Below are positions 1 through 9,541 of a stretch of DNA of 64,000 nt, piece by piece; position 1 is the first letter of the stretch, and the number at the start of each line of letters is the position of its first letter. This stretch comes from Streptomycetaceae bacterium (GTDB lineage Bacteria; Actinomycetota; Actinomycetes; Nanopelagicales; Nanopelagicaceae). The position numbers and the translations under genes are program-made. The notes below the pieces were generated by a model, which was not told the DNA's origin, searched no databases, and saw only the letters and a list, made by a program, of their open reading frames with translations. Location of the stretch: positions 1 to 64,000 of the forward strand of contig JAIXXJ010000021.1 in NCBI GenBank assembly GCA_027490815.1, given 5' to 3'.

Positions 1-237
1 CAACCTTTGGGTGGCATCGGCGGTACTGCGATTGATATTCGCATTCAAGCAGAGCAGATGGCAATTACAAAGCAGACAATGTCTGAACTAAATGCCCTGC
101 ACACAGGTCAAAAGCTTGCCAAGATCATCGAAGATTCAGATCGCGATAACTGGTTTAACGCAGATGATGCAAAAGAGTATGGATTTGTAGATCACGTTGT
201 TACATCAATGGCTCAGATCACTGGAGGAAAAGCGTAA
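1..237 (+). CDS. clpP1: ATP-dependent Clp protease proteolytic subunit ClpP1 (3' part)
   Basis: The reading frame is open from the first base and gives the C-terminal 78 residues of a ClpP subunit. It begins at the conserved Q-P-L-G-G segment that follows the catalytic histidine, then shows the long handle helix and the late D-A-x-E-Y-G-x-x-D motif typical of the family. Catalytic Ser and His lie upstream of the window. The stop codon overlaps the ATG of the next gene by one base, so the two subunits are translationally coupled; actinobacterial Clp proteases are mixed ClpP1P2 barrels. Identity rests on this remnant and on the neighbour. Confidence 0.93.
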   Translation, partial: QPLGGIGGTAIDIRIQAEQMAITKQTMSELNALHTGQKLAKIIEDSDRDNWFNADDAKEYGFVDHVVTSMAQITGGKA

Positions 238-857
238 TGGATAAGATTCAAGAGATCACCGCTCGCTACGTGCTTCCTACGGTTGAAGAGAAAACTGCCT
301 ATGGATTCAAACGCCAAGATCCATACACAAAGTTATTTGAAGAGCGTATTATTTTTATGGGTCAGCCAATCGATGACACCGTTGCAAACGATGTAATGGC
401 ACAGTTGTTAACGTTGGAATCCATGGATCCAGAGCGCGACATTATGATTTACATCAATTCACCAGGTGGATCTTTTACAGCGTTAACTGCAATTTATGAC
501 ACTATGCAGTTTGTTCGCCCAGATATCAGCACAATTTGTTTGGGCCAAGCTGCATCAGCGGCTGCAGTAATTCTTGCAGGTGGTGCAAAGGGCAAGCGTT
601 ATGCACTTGAGCATTCACGCATCTTGATTCACCAACCTTCATCAGAAGGTGGCGGTCAGGCATCTGATATCGAGATTCAAGCAAAAGAGATCGATCGCAT
701 TTCTCGCTTGCAAGAAGATCTATTGGCTCGCCACGTGATCAAGTCTTCAGAGGAGATTCGCAAAGACATTGAGCGCGACAAGATTTTGACATCTGCTGAG
801 GCAGTTGAATACGGAATCATCGATCAGGTTCTTGCATCTCGTAAGGCCAAGAAGTAA
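237..857 (+). CDS. clpP2: ATP-dependent Clp protease proteolytic subunit ClpP2
   Basis: Full-length ClpP serine peptidase, 206 residues, close to the usual family length. The catalytic triad is visible: Ser107 in G-Q-A-A-S-A-A, His132 in I-H-Q-P and Asp181 in E-R-D-K. The start is the ATG overlapping the stop of the preceding ClpP1, which is the arrangement expected for the hetero-tetradecameric ClpP1P2 core of actinobacteria. It acts in the cytoplasm, receiving unfolded substrates from ClpX (next gene) or ClpC. The tail is short and lysine-rich. The 149-base gap to clpX holds only a weak inverted repeat around 875-890 and the clpX promoter. Confidence 0.97.
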   Translation: MDKIQEITARYVLPTVEEKTAYGFKRQDPYTKLFEERIIFMGQPIDDTVANDVMAQLLTLESMDPERDIMIYINSPGGSFTALTAIYDTMQFVRPDISTICLGQAASAAAVILAGGAKGKRYALEHSRILIHQPSSEGGGQASDIEIQAKEIDRISRLQEDLLARHVIKSSEEIRKDIERDKILTSAEAVEYGIIDQVLASRKAKK

Positions 858-994
858 CAACTTCCTAACTCCAGGTTTAGTTTTTTAAACTATTCCATTG
901 GCTTCGTGCTCAAATCATTTTGGATGGCTGCTGATTATTCTCACGGCGAACAAAGCCCATGCTTAAATCGCGGGCACAAAAGAGGTTGGGAATC

Positions 995-1000
995 TAAACT
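995..1000 (+). promoter_or_regulatory. -10 box TAAACT of a leaderless clpX transcript
   Basis: TAAACT ends 6 nt before the clpX ATG at 1007, which would place the first transcribed base on or next to the start codon. No Shine-Dalgarno sequence is needed or seen. Inferred from the spacing pattern repeated across the window. Confidence 0.55.
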
Positions 1001-1006
1001 TGTCTC

Positions 1007-2299
1007 ATGACAAGAATCGGTGAAACAAGCGACCTGCTCAAATGCTCCTTTTGTGGCAAAACTCAAAAGCAGGTTAAAAAACTTATTGCCGGTCCTGGCG
1101 TTTATATCTGCGATGAATGTATCGAGCTATGTAACGAGATTATTGTTGAAGAACTCAGTGAAGCCAATTCACTGGGATTATCAGAACTTCCAAAACCACA
1201 GGCGATCTTTGAATTTCTTGATCAGTATGTAATTGGGCAAGATCGCGCCAAGAAGTCTTTATCAGTTGCCGTATATAACCACTACAAGAGAGTTCAAAGT
1301 GGGGGAGTAAAAGGTGAAGATGGAATTGAATTAGCAAAGTCAAATATTTTAATGCTCGGGCCAACTGGTTGCGGTAAAACGTTAATGGCACAGACTTTAG
1401 CTCGCATGCTCAACGTTCCATTTGCAATTGCAGATGCAACGGCGCTCACAGAGGCCGGATATGTCGGCGAGGATGTTGAGAACATTTTGCTGAAGCTTTT
1501 GCAAGCTGCAGATTACGATGTTAAAAAGGCAGAAACGGGAATTATTTACATAGATGAGATCGACAAAGTTGCACGTAAATCTGAGAATCCATCAATTACT
1601 CGTGACGTATCCGGTGAAGGTGTGCAACAAGCGTTACTTAAAATTCTAGAAGGAACAGTAGCCTCTGTTCCACCACAAGGTGGACGTAAGCACCCACATC
1701 AAGAGTTCATCCAGATTGATACAACAAATGTTTTGTTTATTGTTGGTGGTGCATTTTCTGGGTTAGAAAAGATCATCGAAAACCGTGTTGGAAAATCAGG
1801 TGTTGGATTTAATGCAACATTGCAAGATGCCAGCGATAAAAATCGTAAAGATATCTTCGCCGATGTAATGCCAGAGGATCTATTAAAGTTTGGAATGATC
1901 CCAGAGTTCATTGGTCGACTTCCGGTTTTAACAAGTGTTGAAAACTTGGACAAGCCAGCACTCATGCAGATTTTGACCGAGCCAAAGAATGCTTTGGTAA
2001 AGCAGTATCAACGACTCTTTGATTTAGATCATGTTCAACTTGAATTCGAAGCAGATGCATTAGATGCAATTGCTGATTTAGCGCTAGACCGTGGAACAGG
2101 TGCACGTGGACTTCGCGCCATTATGGAATCAGTTCTATTGACCGTGATGTATGAGGTTCCAAGCCGATCTGATGTTGAAAAAGTGATTATTACTAAGGCG
2201 TGCATTGAAACTGGAGCAGTTCCAACTCTGGTTATTCGCACTGGAGATATTCCAAAGCGCTCCCGTGGCCAAAAAGGTCAAGAGGAGAAGAGCGCGTAA
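1007..2299 (+). CDS. clpX: ATP-dependent Clp protease ATP-binding subunit ClpX
   Basis: AAA+ unfoldase of 430 residues, the usual ClpX length. The N-terminal zinc-binding domain has Cys13, Cys16, Cys35 and Cys38. Walker A is G-P-T-G-C-G-K-T at 118-125, followed by a Walker B I-I-Y-I-D-E-I-D and an R-K-H pore loop. The ClpP-docking loop reads V-G-F where many homologues have I-G-F. It unfolds tagged substrates and feeds them to the ClpP1P2 barrel encoded just upstream. The gene has its own promoter by inference (TAAACT at 995). The C-terminus is basic and ends shortly before the valS promoter. Confidence 0.97.
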   Translation: MTRIGETSDLLKCSFCGKTQKQVKKLIAGPGVYICDECIELCNEIIVEELSEANSLGLSELPKPQAIFEFLDQYVIGQDRAKKSLSVAVYNHYKRVQSGGVKGEDGIELAKSNILMLGPTGCGKTLMAQTLARMLNVPFAIADATALTEAGYVGEDVENILLKLLQAADYDVKKAETGIIYIDEIDKVARKSENPSITRDVSGEGVQQALLKILEGTVASVPPQGGRKHPHQEFIQIDTTNVLFIVGGAFSGLEKIIENRVGKSGVGFNATLQDASDKNRKDIFADVMPEDLLKFGMIPEFIGRLPVLTSVENLDKPALMQILTEPKNALVKQYQRLFDLDHVQLEFEADALDAIADLALDRGTGARGLRAIMESVLLTVMYEVPSRSDVEKVIITKACIETGAVPTLVIRTGDIPKRSRGQKGQEEKSA

Positions 2300-2301
2300 T
2301 C

Positions 2302-2307
2302 TAGACT
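2302..2307 (+). promoter_or_regulatory. -10 box TAGACT before valS
   Basis: TAGACT lies 7 nt before the valS ATG and only 3 nt after the clpX stop codon. It would give a leaderless or nearly leaderless valS mRNA. Confidence 0.5.
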
Positions 2308-2314
2308 GCGCACT

Positions 2315-4897
2315 ATGTCTTCTAGCCACGAACTAGCTTCAACTTTTTCTCCTGCCGAGATTGAAGCCCCACTTTATGAAAAGTGGATCAAGGCTGGCTA
2401 CTTCACTGCCGATGCGCAATCGAGCAAACCTGCATTTTCAATTGTTCTTCCTCCACCCAACGTAACTGGTGTTTTACATATTGGTCACGCCCTTGATCAA
2501 ACACTTCAAGATTGCCTATCTCGCATGAAGCGAATGCAGGGATTTGAAGTTTTGTGGTTACCAGGAATGGATCACGCAGGTATTGCAACGCAAAACGTCG
2601 TTGAAAAACAGTTAGCAGCTGGTGGCAAATCTCGACATGATCTTGGCCGCGAAGAGTTTGTTAAAAAAGTATGGCAATGGAAAGAAGAATCTGGCGGGGC
2701 AATTTTAGGTCAGATGAAACGCCTCGGAGTAAGCGTTGATTGGACTCGTGAGCGATTTACGATGGATGAAGGAATGTCCAAAGCGGTTGTAACAATTTTT
2801 AAGAGAATGCATGATGCCGGGCTTATTTACAGAGCAGAACGAATCATTAACTGGTGTCCGCGTTGCTTGACCGCACTTTCTGACATCGAAGTTGAACATC
2901 AAGATGATGCAGGTGAATTTGTTTCCGTTCGATATGGAGAAGGCGAGCAAAGCATTGTTGTCGCTACAACTCGCCCAGAGACTATGATGGGCGATGGTGC
3001 AGTAGCTGTGCACCCAGATGATCCGCGCTATAAACACATGATCGGAACAGAGGTTCTTTTGCCTCTTGTTAATCGAATGATTCCCATTATCGCCGATGAA
3101 TTGGTCGATCCAGATTTTGGAACAGGAGCTGTCAAAGTAACTGCAGCACATGATCCAAATGACTTTGAGATGGCAATGCGCCATAACGTTCCATTTGTAG
3201 TAATTATGAATGAGCACGGCGTAATGGATGGAACAGGCACAGAGTTTGATGGAATGGATCGCTTTGATGCACGCAAAGCCGTCGTTGCAAAACTAAAAGA
3301 GATGGGACGAGTTGTTTCAGAAAAGCGTCCTTATATTCACGCCGTTGGACACTGTTCACGTTGTGAAACAACGATAGAGCCTCGCTTATCAAAGCAGTGG
3401 TTTGTAAAAGTTGAACCGATGGCAAAGGCGGCAGCAGATGCTGTGCGCAATGGTTTAGTAAAAATTGAACCCGAAGAACTTGCGCCGAGATATTTTGATT
3501 GGGTAGATAACATGCATGACTGGTGTATCTCACGTCAGTTGTGGTGGGGTCACAGAATTCCTGTTTGGTATGGGCCTAATGGTGAAGTAAAAGTTATTGG
3601 TTCAGATGAAACTGCGCCAGCTGGTTGGACCCAAGATCCAGATGTTTTAGATACGTGGTTTTCTTCAGGACAGTGGGCTTTTTCAACTTTTGGTTGGCCA
3701 GAAAAATCTGCAGATTTAGCTAAGTTCTATCCAACATCTGTGCTTGTCACAGGTTATGACATTCTGTTTTTCTGGGTCGTGCGCATGATGATGATGTCTA
3801 CCTTTGCAATGGATGGAGTACCACCATTTAAGACAATAATGTTGCATGGTTTAGTTCGCGATCAATTTGGTAAGAAAATGTCAAAGAGTCGCGGAAACGT
3901 CATTGATCCGATTGAGTTTATGGATAAATACGGCGCTGATGCGCTTCGGTTTACTTTGGCACGAGGGGCTAATCCAGGAACAGATCAAGCCTTGGCCGAA
4001 GATTGGATTGGCGGATCTAGAAACTTTGCAACAAAACTTTGGAATGCAACCAGATTTGCCATGATGAATGGCGCCACAGTTGAAGGAGATCTACCACCGC
4101 TTGAAAACTTAAATGAGATAGATAAGTGGATTCTAAGTCGCTGGTCTCAGACTTGTTTGCAAGTTACCGAGTTACTGGAAAACTACGAGTTCGCTCGTGC
4201 TTGCGAAACCTTGTATCACTTTGCATGGGATGACCTATGTGACTGGTATTTAGAGCTTTCCAAAGAAACTTTTGCTTCAGGAGATGCAGCACACTCTCAA
4301 AGAGTTTTGGGATATGTCCTTGATCAACTGTTTCGCGTAATGCACCCGGTTATGCCATTTATTACTGAGCAACTGTGGACTGCATTAACGGGGCAAGAAA
4401 GTCTGGTGACCGCCCAATGGCCAAAAGCCGACAGCTCACATGTTGATAAAAAGGCTGAAGAACTTGTATCTCAATTGCAAGAGATTATTACTGAAGTGAG
4501 GCGATTTAGAAATGATCAAGGGCTTAAGACTTCGCTAAAGATTCCTGGTCGTTTTATTGCACCGGCCCATATTGCTAAATACGCATCTGCGATGGCATTT
4601 GTTGTGCGAATGGAACTTGGCGACATTACAGCAAGTGCTAAATGTGAAGCAGCAGGAGTTGTTGTTGAGTTCGATCTAACAGGCTCAATCGATGTTGTTG
4701 CAGAGCGCCAACGTTTAGAAAAGGATCTGGCAACTGCAAGTAAAGATAAGCAGACTGCAGAGGTTAAGTTAAATAACCAAGGGTTTATGGCAAAAGCCCC
4801 AGAAAATGTTGTTGTCGAAATTCGTGAACGATTAGAAAAGACAACCTCTGATATTGCAAGAATCACTGCTGCCCTTGCTGGCTTACCAAAGGCATGA
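2315..4897 (+). CDS. valS: Valyl-tRNA synthetase
   Basis: Class I aminoacyl-tRNA synthetase of 860 residues that charges tRNA-Val with valine. The H-I-G-H signature is at residues 55-58 and K-M-S-K-S at 521-525. Between them lies the CP1 editing domain (the T-T-R-P-E-T and D-P-N-D-F motifs are visible). The C-terminal region ends in a lysine/glutamate-rich coiled coil, as in bacterial ValRS. The start ATG follows an apparent -10 box. Its stop overlaps the folC start, and valS-folC order is conserved in actinobacteria. Confidence 0.97.
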   Translation: MSSSHELASTFSPAEIEAPLYEKWIKAGYFTADAQSSKPAFSIVLPPPNVTGVLHIGHALDQTLQDCLSRMKRMQGFEVLWLPGMDHAGIATQNVVEKQLAAGGKSRHDLGREEFVKKVWQWKEESGGAILGQMKRLGVSVDWTRERFTMDEGMSKAVVTIFKRMHDAGLIYRAERIINWCPRCLTALSDIEVEHQDDAGEFVSVRYGEGEQSIVVATTRPETMMGDGAVAVHPDDPRYKHMIGTEVLLPLVNRMIPIIADELVDPDFGTGAVKVTAAHDPNDFEMAMRHNVPFVVIMNEHGVMDGTGTEFDGMDRFDARKAVVAKLKEMGRVVSEKRPYIHAVGHCSRCETTIEPRLSKQWFVKVEPMAKAAADAVRNGLVKIEPEELAPRYFDWVDNMHDWCISRQLWWGHRIPVWYGPNGEVKVIGSDETAPAGWTQDPDVLDTWFSSGQWAFSTFGWPEKSADLAKFYPTSVLVTGYDILFFWVVRMMMMSTFAMDGVPPFKTIMLHGLVRDQFGKKMSKSRGNVIDPIEFMDKYGADALRFTLARGANPGTDQALAEDWIGGSRNFATKLWNATRFAMMNGATVEGDLPPLENLNEIDKWILSRWSQTCLQVTELLENYEFARACETLYHFAWDDLCDWYLELSKETFASGDAAHSQRVLGYVLDQLFRVMHPVMPFITEQLWTALTGQESLVTAQWPKADSSHVDKKAEELVSQLQEIITEVRRFRNDQGLKTSLKIPGRFIAPAHIAKYASAMAFVVRMELGDITASAKCEAAGVVVEFDLTGSIDVVAERQRLEKDLATASKDKQTAEVKLNNQGFMAKAPENVVVEIRERLEKTTSDIARITAALAGLPKA

Positions 4898-6240
4898 TGA
4901 TTTCTCCAGATGATCAAGAACGAATTGATGCTATTGAAAAAGCATTATTGGCTCGCTGGCCAGAAAGCCGTATTGCGCCATCGATTGAACGAATTGCAGC
5001 ACTTGTAGATATTTTAGGTTCACCTCAGTTGACCTATCCAACGATTCACGTTGGTGGAACAAATGGCAAAACCACAACGACTCGCATGATTGATGCCTTG
5101 CTATTTGCTCATGGACTTCGAACTGGTCGATTTACTAGTCCACATCTTGAAACTTATTTGGAGCGAATTGCAATAAACGGGCAATCAATTGATCCCAAAG
5201 AGCTGATTTTTTCATACAACGATATTGCTGCGTACTTAGATCTCATGGATGAAAAATTTGAGCACCCCATCTCATTTTTTGAGGCGATTACCGCGCTTGC
5301 ATTTGTTGCCTTTGCCGAACACCCAATCGATGTGGGAGTTATCGAAGTGGGCATGGGCGGGCAGTGGGATGCAACAAATGTTGTTGACGCAGATGTCTCA
5401 GTCATTATGCCCATCGGTTTTGACCACATGGAGTACTTAGGTAATACATTGCATGAGATTGCATCAACGAAGGCCGGAATCATTAAAGAAAATGGTTTTA
5501 TTGTTCTTGCCCAACAAGAGCCAGAGGCGGCTAAAGAGTTAATTAGAAAAGCCGCAGAAGTTGGCGCAGATGTTGTGAGAGAGGGAATTGAGTTTTCTGT
5601 TACATCCAGAGCCGTTGCAGTCGGCGGACAACTCTTAACAATTCAGGGCGTGAATGAAACTTATGAAGAAATTTTCCTTCCACTTCATGGTCGCCATCAG
5701 GCATCTAATGCTGCAGCAGCCCTTGTTGCAGTAGAGGCGTTCTTTGGTGACCAACCACTAGATATCGATGCTGTGCGCTCTGGTTTTGCATCCGTAGTTT
5801 CACCGGGTCGGTGCGAAGTCGTGCACAGAGATCCAACGATCATCTTGGATGCAGCGCACAATCCTCACGGGGCAAAGGCGCTAGCAGAAACACTTCGCAG
5901 TGAATTTAACTTTGATGAGATCATCGCAGTTGTCGGTGTCTTTGGCGATAAAGATGCTGCAGGGATATTCAAAGAGCTTGAACCTATTGTTGATCATGTA
6001 ATCGTGACACAGAGTTCATCAGAGCGTGCGATGGCATCTTCTGAGGTTGAAAAAATTGCATCATCTGTTTTTGGCGTAGATCGGGTAATTGAGGTTCAGG
6101 ATCTTTTCCAAGCGATAGACAAAGCGCTCAGTGATTCGGTCCGCCCCTTAAGTGAGGCAACGGTTGGAATCATAATCACAGGATCTGTTGTTACAGTGGG
6201 ACAAGCTCGGACCTATTTAAGAAAGAAGTTTGCTCAATGA
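4894..6240 (+). CDS. folC: Folylpolyglutamate synthase / dihydrofolate synthase
   Basis: Mur-ligase-like enzyme, 448 residues, adding glutamate to folates (and probably to dihydropteroate). The nucleotide loop G-G-T-N-G-K-T-T-T-T is at about residues 54-63. The family's F-T-S-P-H-L motif, G-x-G-G-Q-x-D-A-T-N region and D-A-A-H-N-P-H-G motif are all present. The ATG overlaps the valS stop by four bases and the TGA overlaps the next start, so valS, folC and the DUF4233 gene are probably one transcript. A second ATG immediately follows the first, so the start is uncertain by one codon. Confidence 0.95.
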   Translation: MMISPDDQERIDAIEKALLARWPESRIAPSIERIAALVDILGSPQLTYPTIHVGGTNGKTTTTRMIDALLFAHGLRTGRFTSPHLETYLERIAINGQSIDPKELIFSYNDIAAYLDLMDEKFEHPISFFEAITALAFVAFAEHPIDVGVIEVGMGGQWDATNVVDADVSVIMPIGFDHMEYLGNTLHEIASTKAGIIKENGFIVLAQQEPEAAKELIRKAAEVGADVVREGIEFSVTSRAVAVGGQLLTIQGVNETYEEIFLPLHGRHQASNAAAALVAVEAFFGDQPLDIDAVRSGFASVVSPGRCEVVHRDPTIILDAAHNPHGAKALAETLRSEFNFDEIIAVVGVFGDKDAAGIFKELEPIVDHVIVTQSSSERAMASSEVEKIASSVFGVDRVIEVQDLFQAIDKALSDSVRPLSEATVGIIITGSVVTVGQARTYLRKKFAQ

Positions 6241-6575
6241 AAATTCTGGGTGCATCTGTATTAATTGCTGAGAGTATGACAATGGGGTTTGCAATTCTTT
6301 TAGTGATGAAAGATAGCTCGCAAGCTGCAATTATTTATGGCTGCGTAATTTCATTTTTGCTTTTTGTGGCTGCGGCTTTGGTGCGGCGTCCAGGGGGATT
6401 TGTCATCGGCTCAATCATGCAGGTGGTTATGATCAGTTTCGGTTTTATAGAACCATCTTTTTTCATTATTGGGGTGGTATTTGTTGGCTTATGGGTCAGC
6501 GCCATCGTTGTTGGCCGCAAGGGTGAGGCTGCCCGTGCTGCCTTGCTGGCTGCCGGCCCGAAAAAACCCGAATAG
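6237..6575 (+). CDS. DUF4233 family membrane protein
   Basis: Small hydrophobic protein of 112 residues with three to four predicted membrane spans (about residues 5-23, 30-47, 54-72 and 75-92) and a short positively charged, alanine-rich tail. Its place between folC and ndk, and the general pattern, match the DUF4233 family that occupies this position in actinobacteria. Function is unknown. The start overlaps the folC stop, which suggests translational coupling. Confidence 0.8.
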   Translation: MKILGASVLIAESMTMGFAILLVMKDSSQAAIIYGCVISFLLFVAAALVRRPGGFVIGSIMQVVMISFGFIEPSFFIIGVVFVGLWVSAIVVGRKGEAARAALLAAGPKKPE

Positions 6576-6578
6576 AAT
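6573..6578 (+). promoter_or_regulatory. -10 box TAGAAT before ndk
   Basis: TAGAAT overlaps the stop codon of the DUF4233 gene and ends 6 nt before the ndk ATG, placing transcription start at or next to the start codon. Confidence 0.55.
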
Positions 6579-6584
6579 GGGTGC

Positions 6585-7007
6585 ATGAGTTCTGAGAAAA
6601 CCCTGATCCTGGTTAAGCCAGATGGCGTTGCTAGAGGTTTAGTTGGTGAAGTGATTTCTCGTATTGAAGCAAAAGGTTATGCAATCGATGCATTGCGAAT
6701 GTTGCAAGCAGATCGAGCGATACTTGAAAAGCACTATGCAGAACATATTGGTAAGCCTTTTTATGAACCGCTCGTTGAATTCATGATGTCAGGTCCGATT
6801 GTTGCAATTGTTGCTTCAGGTAATCGTGTCATTGAGGGATTTAGATCCTTGGCTGGAGTTACTGATCCAACTGTTGCAGCTCCTGGAACAATTCGCGGAG
6901 ACCTAGCTCGCGATCAAGGTACAAAGGTTGTTCAAAACATCGTTCATGGCTCTGATTCGATAGAATCTGCCACACGCGAGATAGAGATTTTTTTCCCAAG
7001 CAAGTAA
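6585..7007 (+). CDS. ndk: Nucleoside diphosphate kinase
   Basis: 140-residue NDP kinase, standard length, which transfers the gamma phosphate between nucleoside tri- and diphosphates through a phosphohistidine. The active-site histidine is His121 in N-I-V-H-G-S-D-S, and the N-terminal L-I-L-V-K-P-D-G motif and the R-G-D-x-x-x-D segment are intact. It follows the DUF4233 gene but has its own apparent -10 box, so it may be transcribed separately, supplying NTPs and dNTPs. Only about 33 bases separate it from mreB. Confidence 0.97.
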   Translation: MSSEKTLILVKPDGVARGLVGEVISRIEAKGYAIDALRMLQADRAILEKHYAEHIGKPFYEPLVEFMMSGPIVAIVASGNRVIEGFRSLAGVTDPTVAAPGTIRGDLARDQGTKVVQNIVHGSDSIESATREIEIFFPSK

Positions 7008-7040
7008 CTTCCCACGTTCGAATAAGCACAAGGAGTAGAA

Positions 7041-8078
7041 ATGTCACAATCTAACAAGATGTCCTTTATTGGTCGCGATATGGCGGTTGATCTTGGAACA
7101 GCGAACACTCTTGTTTATGTTCGCGGACGTGGCATTGTATTAAATGAGCCATCTGTAGTTGCTATCAATCAAGATACTGGTGGAATTCTGGCCGTTGGAC
7201 TTGAAGCAAAAAAGATGATTGGCCGTACTCCTGGCAATATTGTTGCAATTCGTCCCCTACGCGATGGTGTTATTGCAGACTTTGATACTACAGAGCGTAT
7301 GTTGCGTTACTTTATTCAAAAGGTTCACCGTCGTCGCTATTTGGCAAAGCCCCGTATTGTTATCTGTGTTCCATCTGGAATTACTGGTGTTGAACAGCGC
7401 GCTGTTAAAGATGCAGGATATGCAGCTGGTGCTCGTAAGGTTTACATTATTGAAGAGCCCATGGCTGCAGCAATTGGTGCCGGACTACCGATTCACGAGC
7501 CAACAGGAAATATGGTTATTGATATCGGTGGTGGAACAACAGAAGTTGCCGTTATTTCACTCGGTGGAATTGTTACATCACTTTCAATTCGCGTAGGTGG
7601 CGATGAACTTGATCAGTCAATTATTAACTGGGTAAAGAGAGAGTTCTCATTACTTTTGGGTGAGCGAACTGCAGAAGAGATCAAGATGGCAATTGGATCT
7701 GCCTATCCTCTTCCAGGTGAAAATGATGCAGAAATCCGGGGACGCGATTTAGCGACAGGACTTCCAAAAACAATTATCGTTTCAGCAGCAGATATTCGTA
7801 AGGCTCTAGAGGAGCCTGTCAATGCAATTATCAATGCTGTTAAGAGCACTCTTGATCAAACACCACCAGAGCTTGCAGCAGATTTAATGGATCGCGGAGT
7901 GGTGCTAACAGGCGGCGGTGCATTACTAAAGGGTCTAGATGAGCGCCTTCGTAAAGAAACTGGAATGCCAATTCACATTGCAGAGCGTCCATTAGATGCT
8001 GTGGTTGAAGGTTCTGGAAAATGTATCGAAGAGTTTGAAGCACTTGAGAAGGTTCTAATCTCCGAGCCTCGTCGATAA
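7041..8078 (+). CDS. mreB: Rod shape-determining protein MreB
   Basis: Actin-like cytoskeletal ATPase, 345 residues. The phosphate-1 motif D-L-G-T-A-N-T is near residue 17, a second phosphate motif (D-I-G-G-G-T-T) is near residue 160 and an adenosine motif ([10 protein letters not shown]) is near residue 290. A strong Shine-Dalgarno (AAGGAG, 7031-7036) precedes the ATG. It forms membrane filaments that direct lateral wall synthesis with MreC, MreD, PBP2 and RodA, all encoded next in the same direction. Its presence implies an elongating cell of actively maintained shape, in contrast to mycobacteria and corynebacteria, which lack MreB. Confidence 0.97.
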   Translation: MSQSNKMSFIGRDMAVDLGTANTLVYVRGRGIVLNEPSVVAINQDTGGILAVGLEAKKMIGRTPGNIVAIRPLRDGVIADFDTTERMLRYFIQKVHRRRYLAKPRIVICVPSGITGVEQRAVKDAGYAAGARKVYIIEEPMAAAIGAGLPIHEPTGNMVIDIGGGTTEVAVISLGGIVTSLSIRVGGDELDQSIINWVKREFSLLLGERTAEEIKMAIGSAYPLPGENDAEIRGRDLATGLPKTIIVSAADIRKALEEPVNAIINAVKSTLDQTPPELAADLMDRGVVLTGGGALLKGLDERLRKETGMPIHIAERPLDAVVEGSGKCIEEFEALEKVLISEPRR

Positions 8079-8090
8079 GGTTACGTTGTA

Positions 8091-9014
8091 ATGAGCAAGG
8101 GCGGTCAAAGTCGCACACGATTATTGTTGGTGATTTTGATCGTTACTTCCTTATTTTTAGTTACTTTAGATCTTCGAGGTGTAAAGCTTCTAGATAGCTT
8201 AAAACAAGGGATGCAAAATGTTGTCTCCCCATTTCAACGAACTGCCAATACTGTATTTAGCCCAGTAAAAGGTTTTTTCTCTGATATCTCATTGCTTGGT
8301 CGTTCTGGATCACAAATTGAAAAGTTAGAAAAAGAAAATGCTGCACTTAAACTAGAACTTCTAGAGCGCCAAGATGCAGATGTACAAATAGATCAGTTAA
8401 AAAATATTCTAGATTTAGCTGGATCAGCCGGATATAAAATTGTTAATGCAAAAGTCATTAGCCAAGGCTCATATCAATCTTTTGCACAAACTGTGACCAT
8501 CGGAAGCGGCTCAAACGCTGGGATTGCACAGAACATGACAGTCCTATCTGAGTACGGAATAGCCGGCATAGTCAAAGAGGTCTATCCAAACTCAGCACTG
8601 ATTCAACTCGCAAGTGATCCTGCATTTCGAATCGGCGTTCGAATCGTCAACTCACAACAGATTGGTTTTTTAACAGGTAGAGGCGAACGCTCAGGGGTAT
8701 TGCAGTTGCTAGATAATTCAACAGATATCAATGAAGGCGATGTTCTGATGTCTCGAGGCAGTATCGCAAATAGACCATTTGTTCCAGGGGTTCCTGTTGG
8801 ATACATAACAACTGTTGATAACTCTGCAGGAACAATTGCCCAGTCTGCAACGGTTCGCTACTACACCGACTTTTCTAAATTAAGTGTTTTAGCAGTAGTT
8901 GTTGGCGGACCTTCGACCAACCCTGGTGATGCGTTAGTGCCACAGAAGCCGCGGCCAATTCCAACTCCCACAGTCACCGTTTTTGTCACTCCCACACCAA
9001 CACCTAGTAACTAA
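8091..9014 (+). CDS. mreC: Rod shape-determining protein MreC
   Basis: 307-residue protein with one N-terminal membrane anchor (about 10-28), a coiled coil (about 75-105, in the L-E-K-E-N-A-A-L-K-L-E-L region) and two beta-barrel lobes. This is the MreC layout, linking MreB inside the cell to PBP2 outside. The C-terminal tail is rich in proline and threonine (P-T-P-T-V-T-V-F-V-T repeats), probably a flexible extension. It lies 12 bases after mreB and 5 bases before mreD in the rod-elongation operon. Confidence 0.95.
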   Translation: MSKGGQSRTRLLLVILIVTSLFLVTLDLRGVKLLDSLKQGMQNVVSPFQRTANTVFSPVKGFFSDISLLGRSGSQIEKLEKENAALKLELLERQDADVQIDQLKNILDLAGSAGYKIVNAKVISQGSYQSFAQTVTIGSGSNAGIAQNMTVLSEYGIAGIVKEVYPNSALIQLASDPAFRIGVRIVNSQQIGFLTGRGERSGVLQLLDNSTDINEGDVLMSRGSIANRPFVPGVPVGYITTVDNSAGTIAQSATVRYYTDFSKLSVLAVVVGGPSTNPGDALVPQKPRPIPTPTVTVFVTPTPTPSN

Positions 9015-9019
9015 CAATC

Positions 9020-9541
9020 ATGTCAATACGTCTTATCGGCATCTCGTCATTAGTTTTTCTATCAATTTATATCGTTCAAGAGTCAATAATTGCGCAGTTT
9101 CGCCTTCCAGGTGGAGGGTTCTCAATTTTAGTTATCTTTGCACTGAGTTGGGCGATTATGAGTGAGCGCGAGATTGCAGCCGTTATGGGATTTTCCGCTG
9201 GTCTCTTGATGGATCTTTCACAAAATACTTCAGGACCATTTGGACAATGGACTCTCATAATGTTGATAGCCAGTTATGCCATCTCATATCTTGGCTATGG
9301 AGATGATAATTTCTTCGGTGGCGCACTAGGTGTTGTCTTTTCTATTGTCTTAGGTAATTTACTCATTGAGCTCTTGTTTTTAATCTCGGCTCCACTTTTG
9401 GGAGTATCGGTTGGATCATTTACTCAGATTTTCTTCACTCTTTTTGGAACCAGCATATGGACGCTATTTTTGACGCCCATCGTGCTTCCAATATTTGCCA
9501 AGCTGTATAAAACTATTTTTCAAGCAGGCTCACTTGCATGA
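9020..9541 (+). CDS. mreD: Rod shape-determining protein MreD
   Basis: 173-residue integral membrane protein with about five hydrophobic spans and very few charged residues inside them, matching MreD in size and position. Sequence conservation in this family is low, so the call depends strongly on its location between mreC and pbp2. The stop overlaps the pbp2 ATG by four bases, suggesting translational coupling within the elongasome operon. Confidence 0.92.
   Translation: MSIRLIGISSLVFLSIYIVQESIIAQFRLPGGGFSILVIFALSWAIMSEREIAAVMGFSAGLLMDLSQNTSGPFGQWTLIMLIASYAISYLGYGDDNFFGGALGVVFSIVLGNLLIELLFLISAPLLGVSVGSFTQIFFTLFGTSIWTLFLTPIVLPIFAKLYKTIFQAGSLA

Noticed and set aside
875-890. GTTTA/TAAAC inverted repeat after clpP2 as a terminator
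   Set aside because: The stem is only five A/T-rich pairs and the T-run is in the loop, so it is unlikely to terminate.
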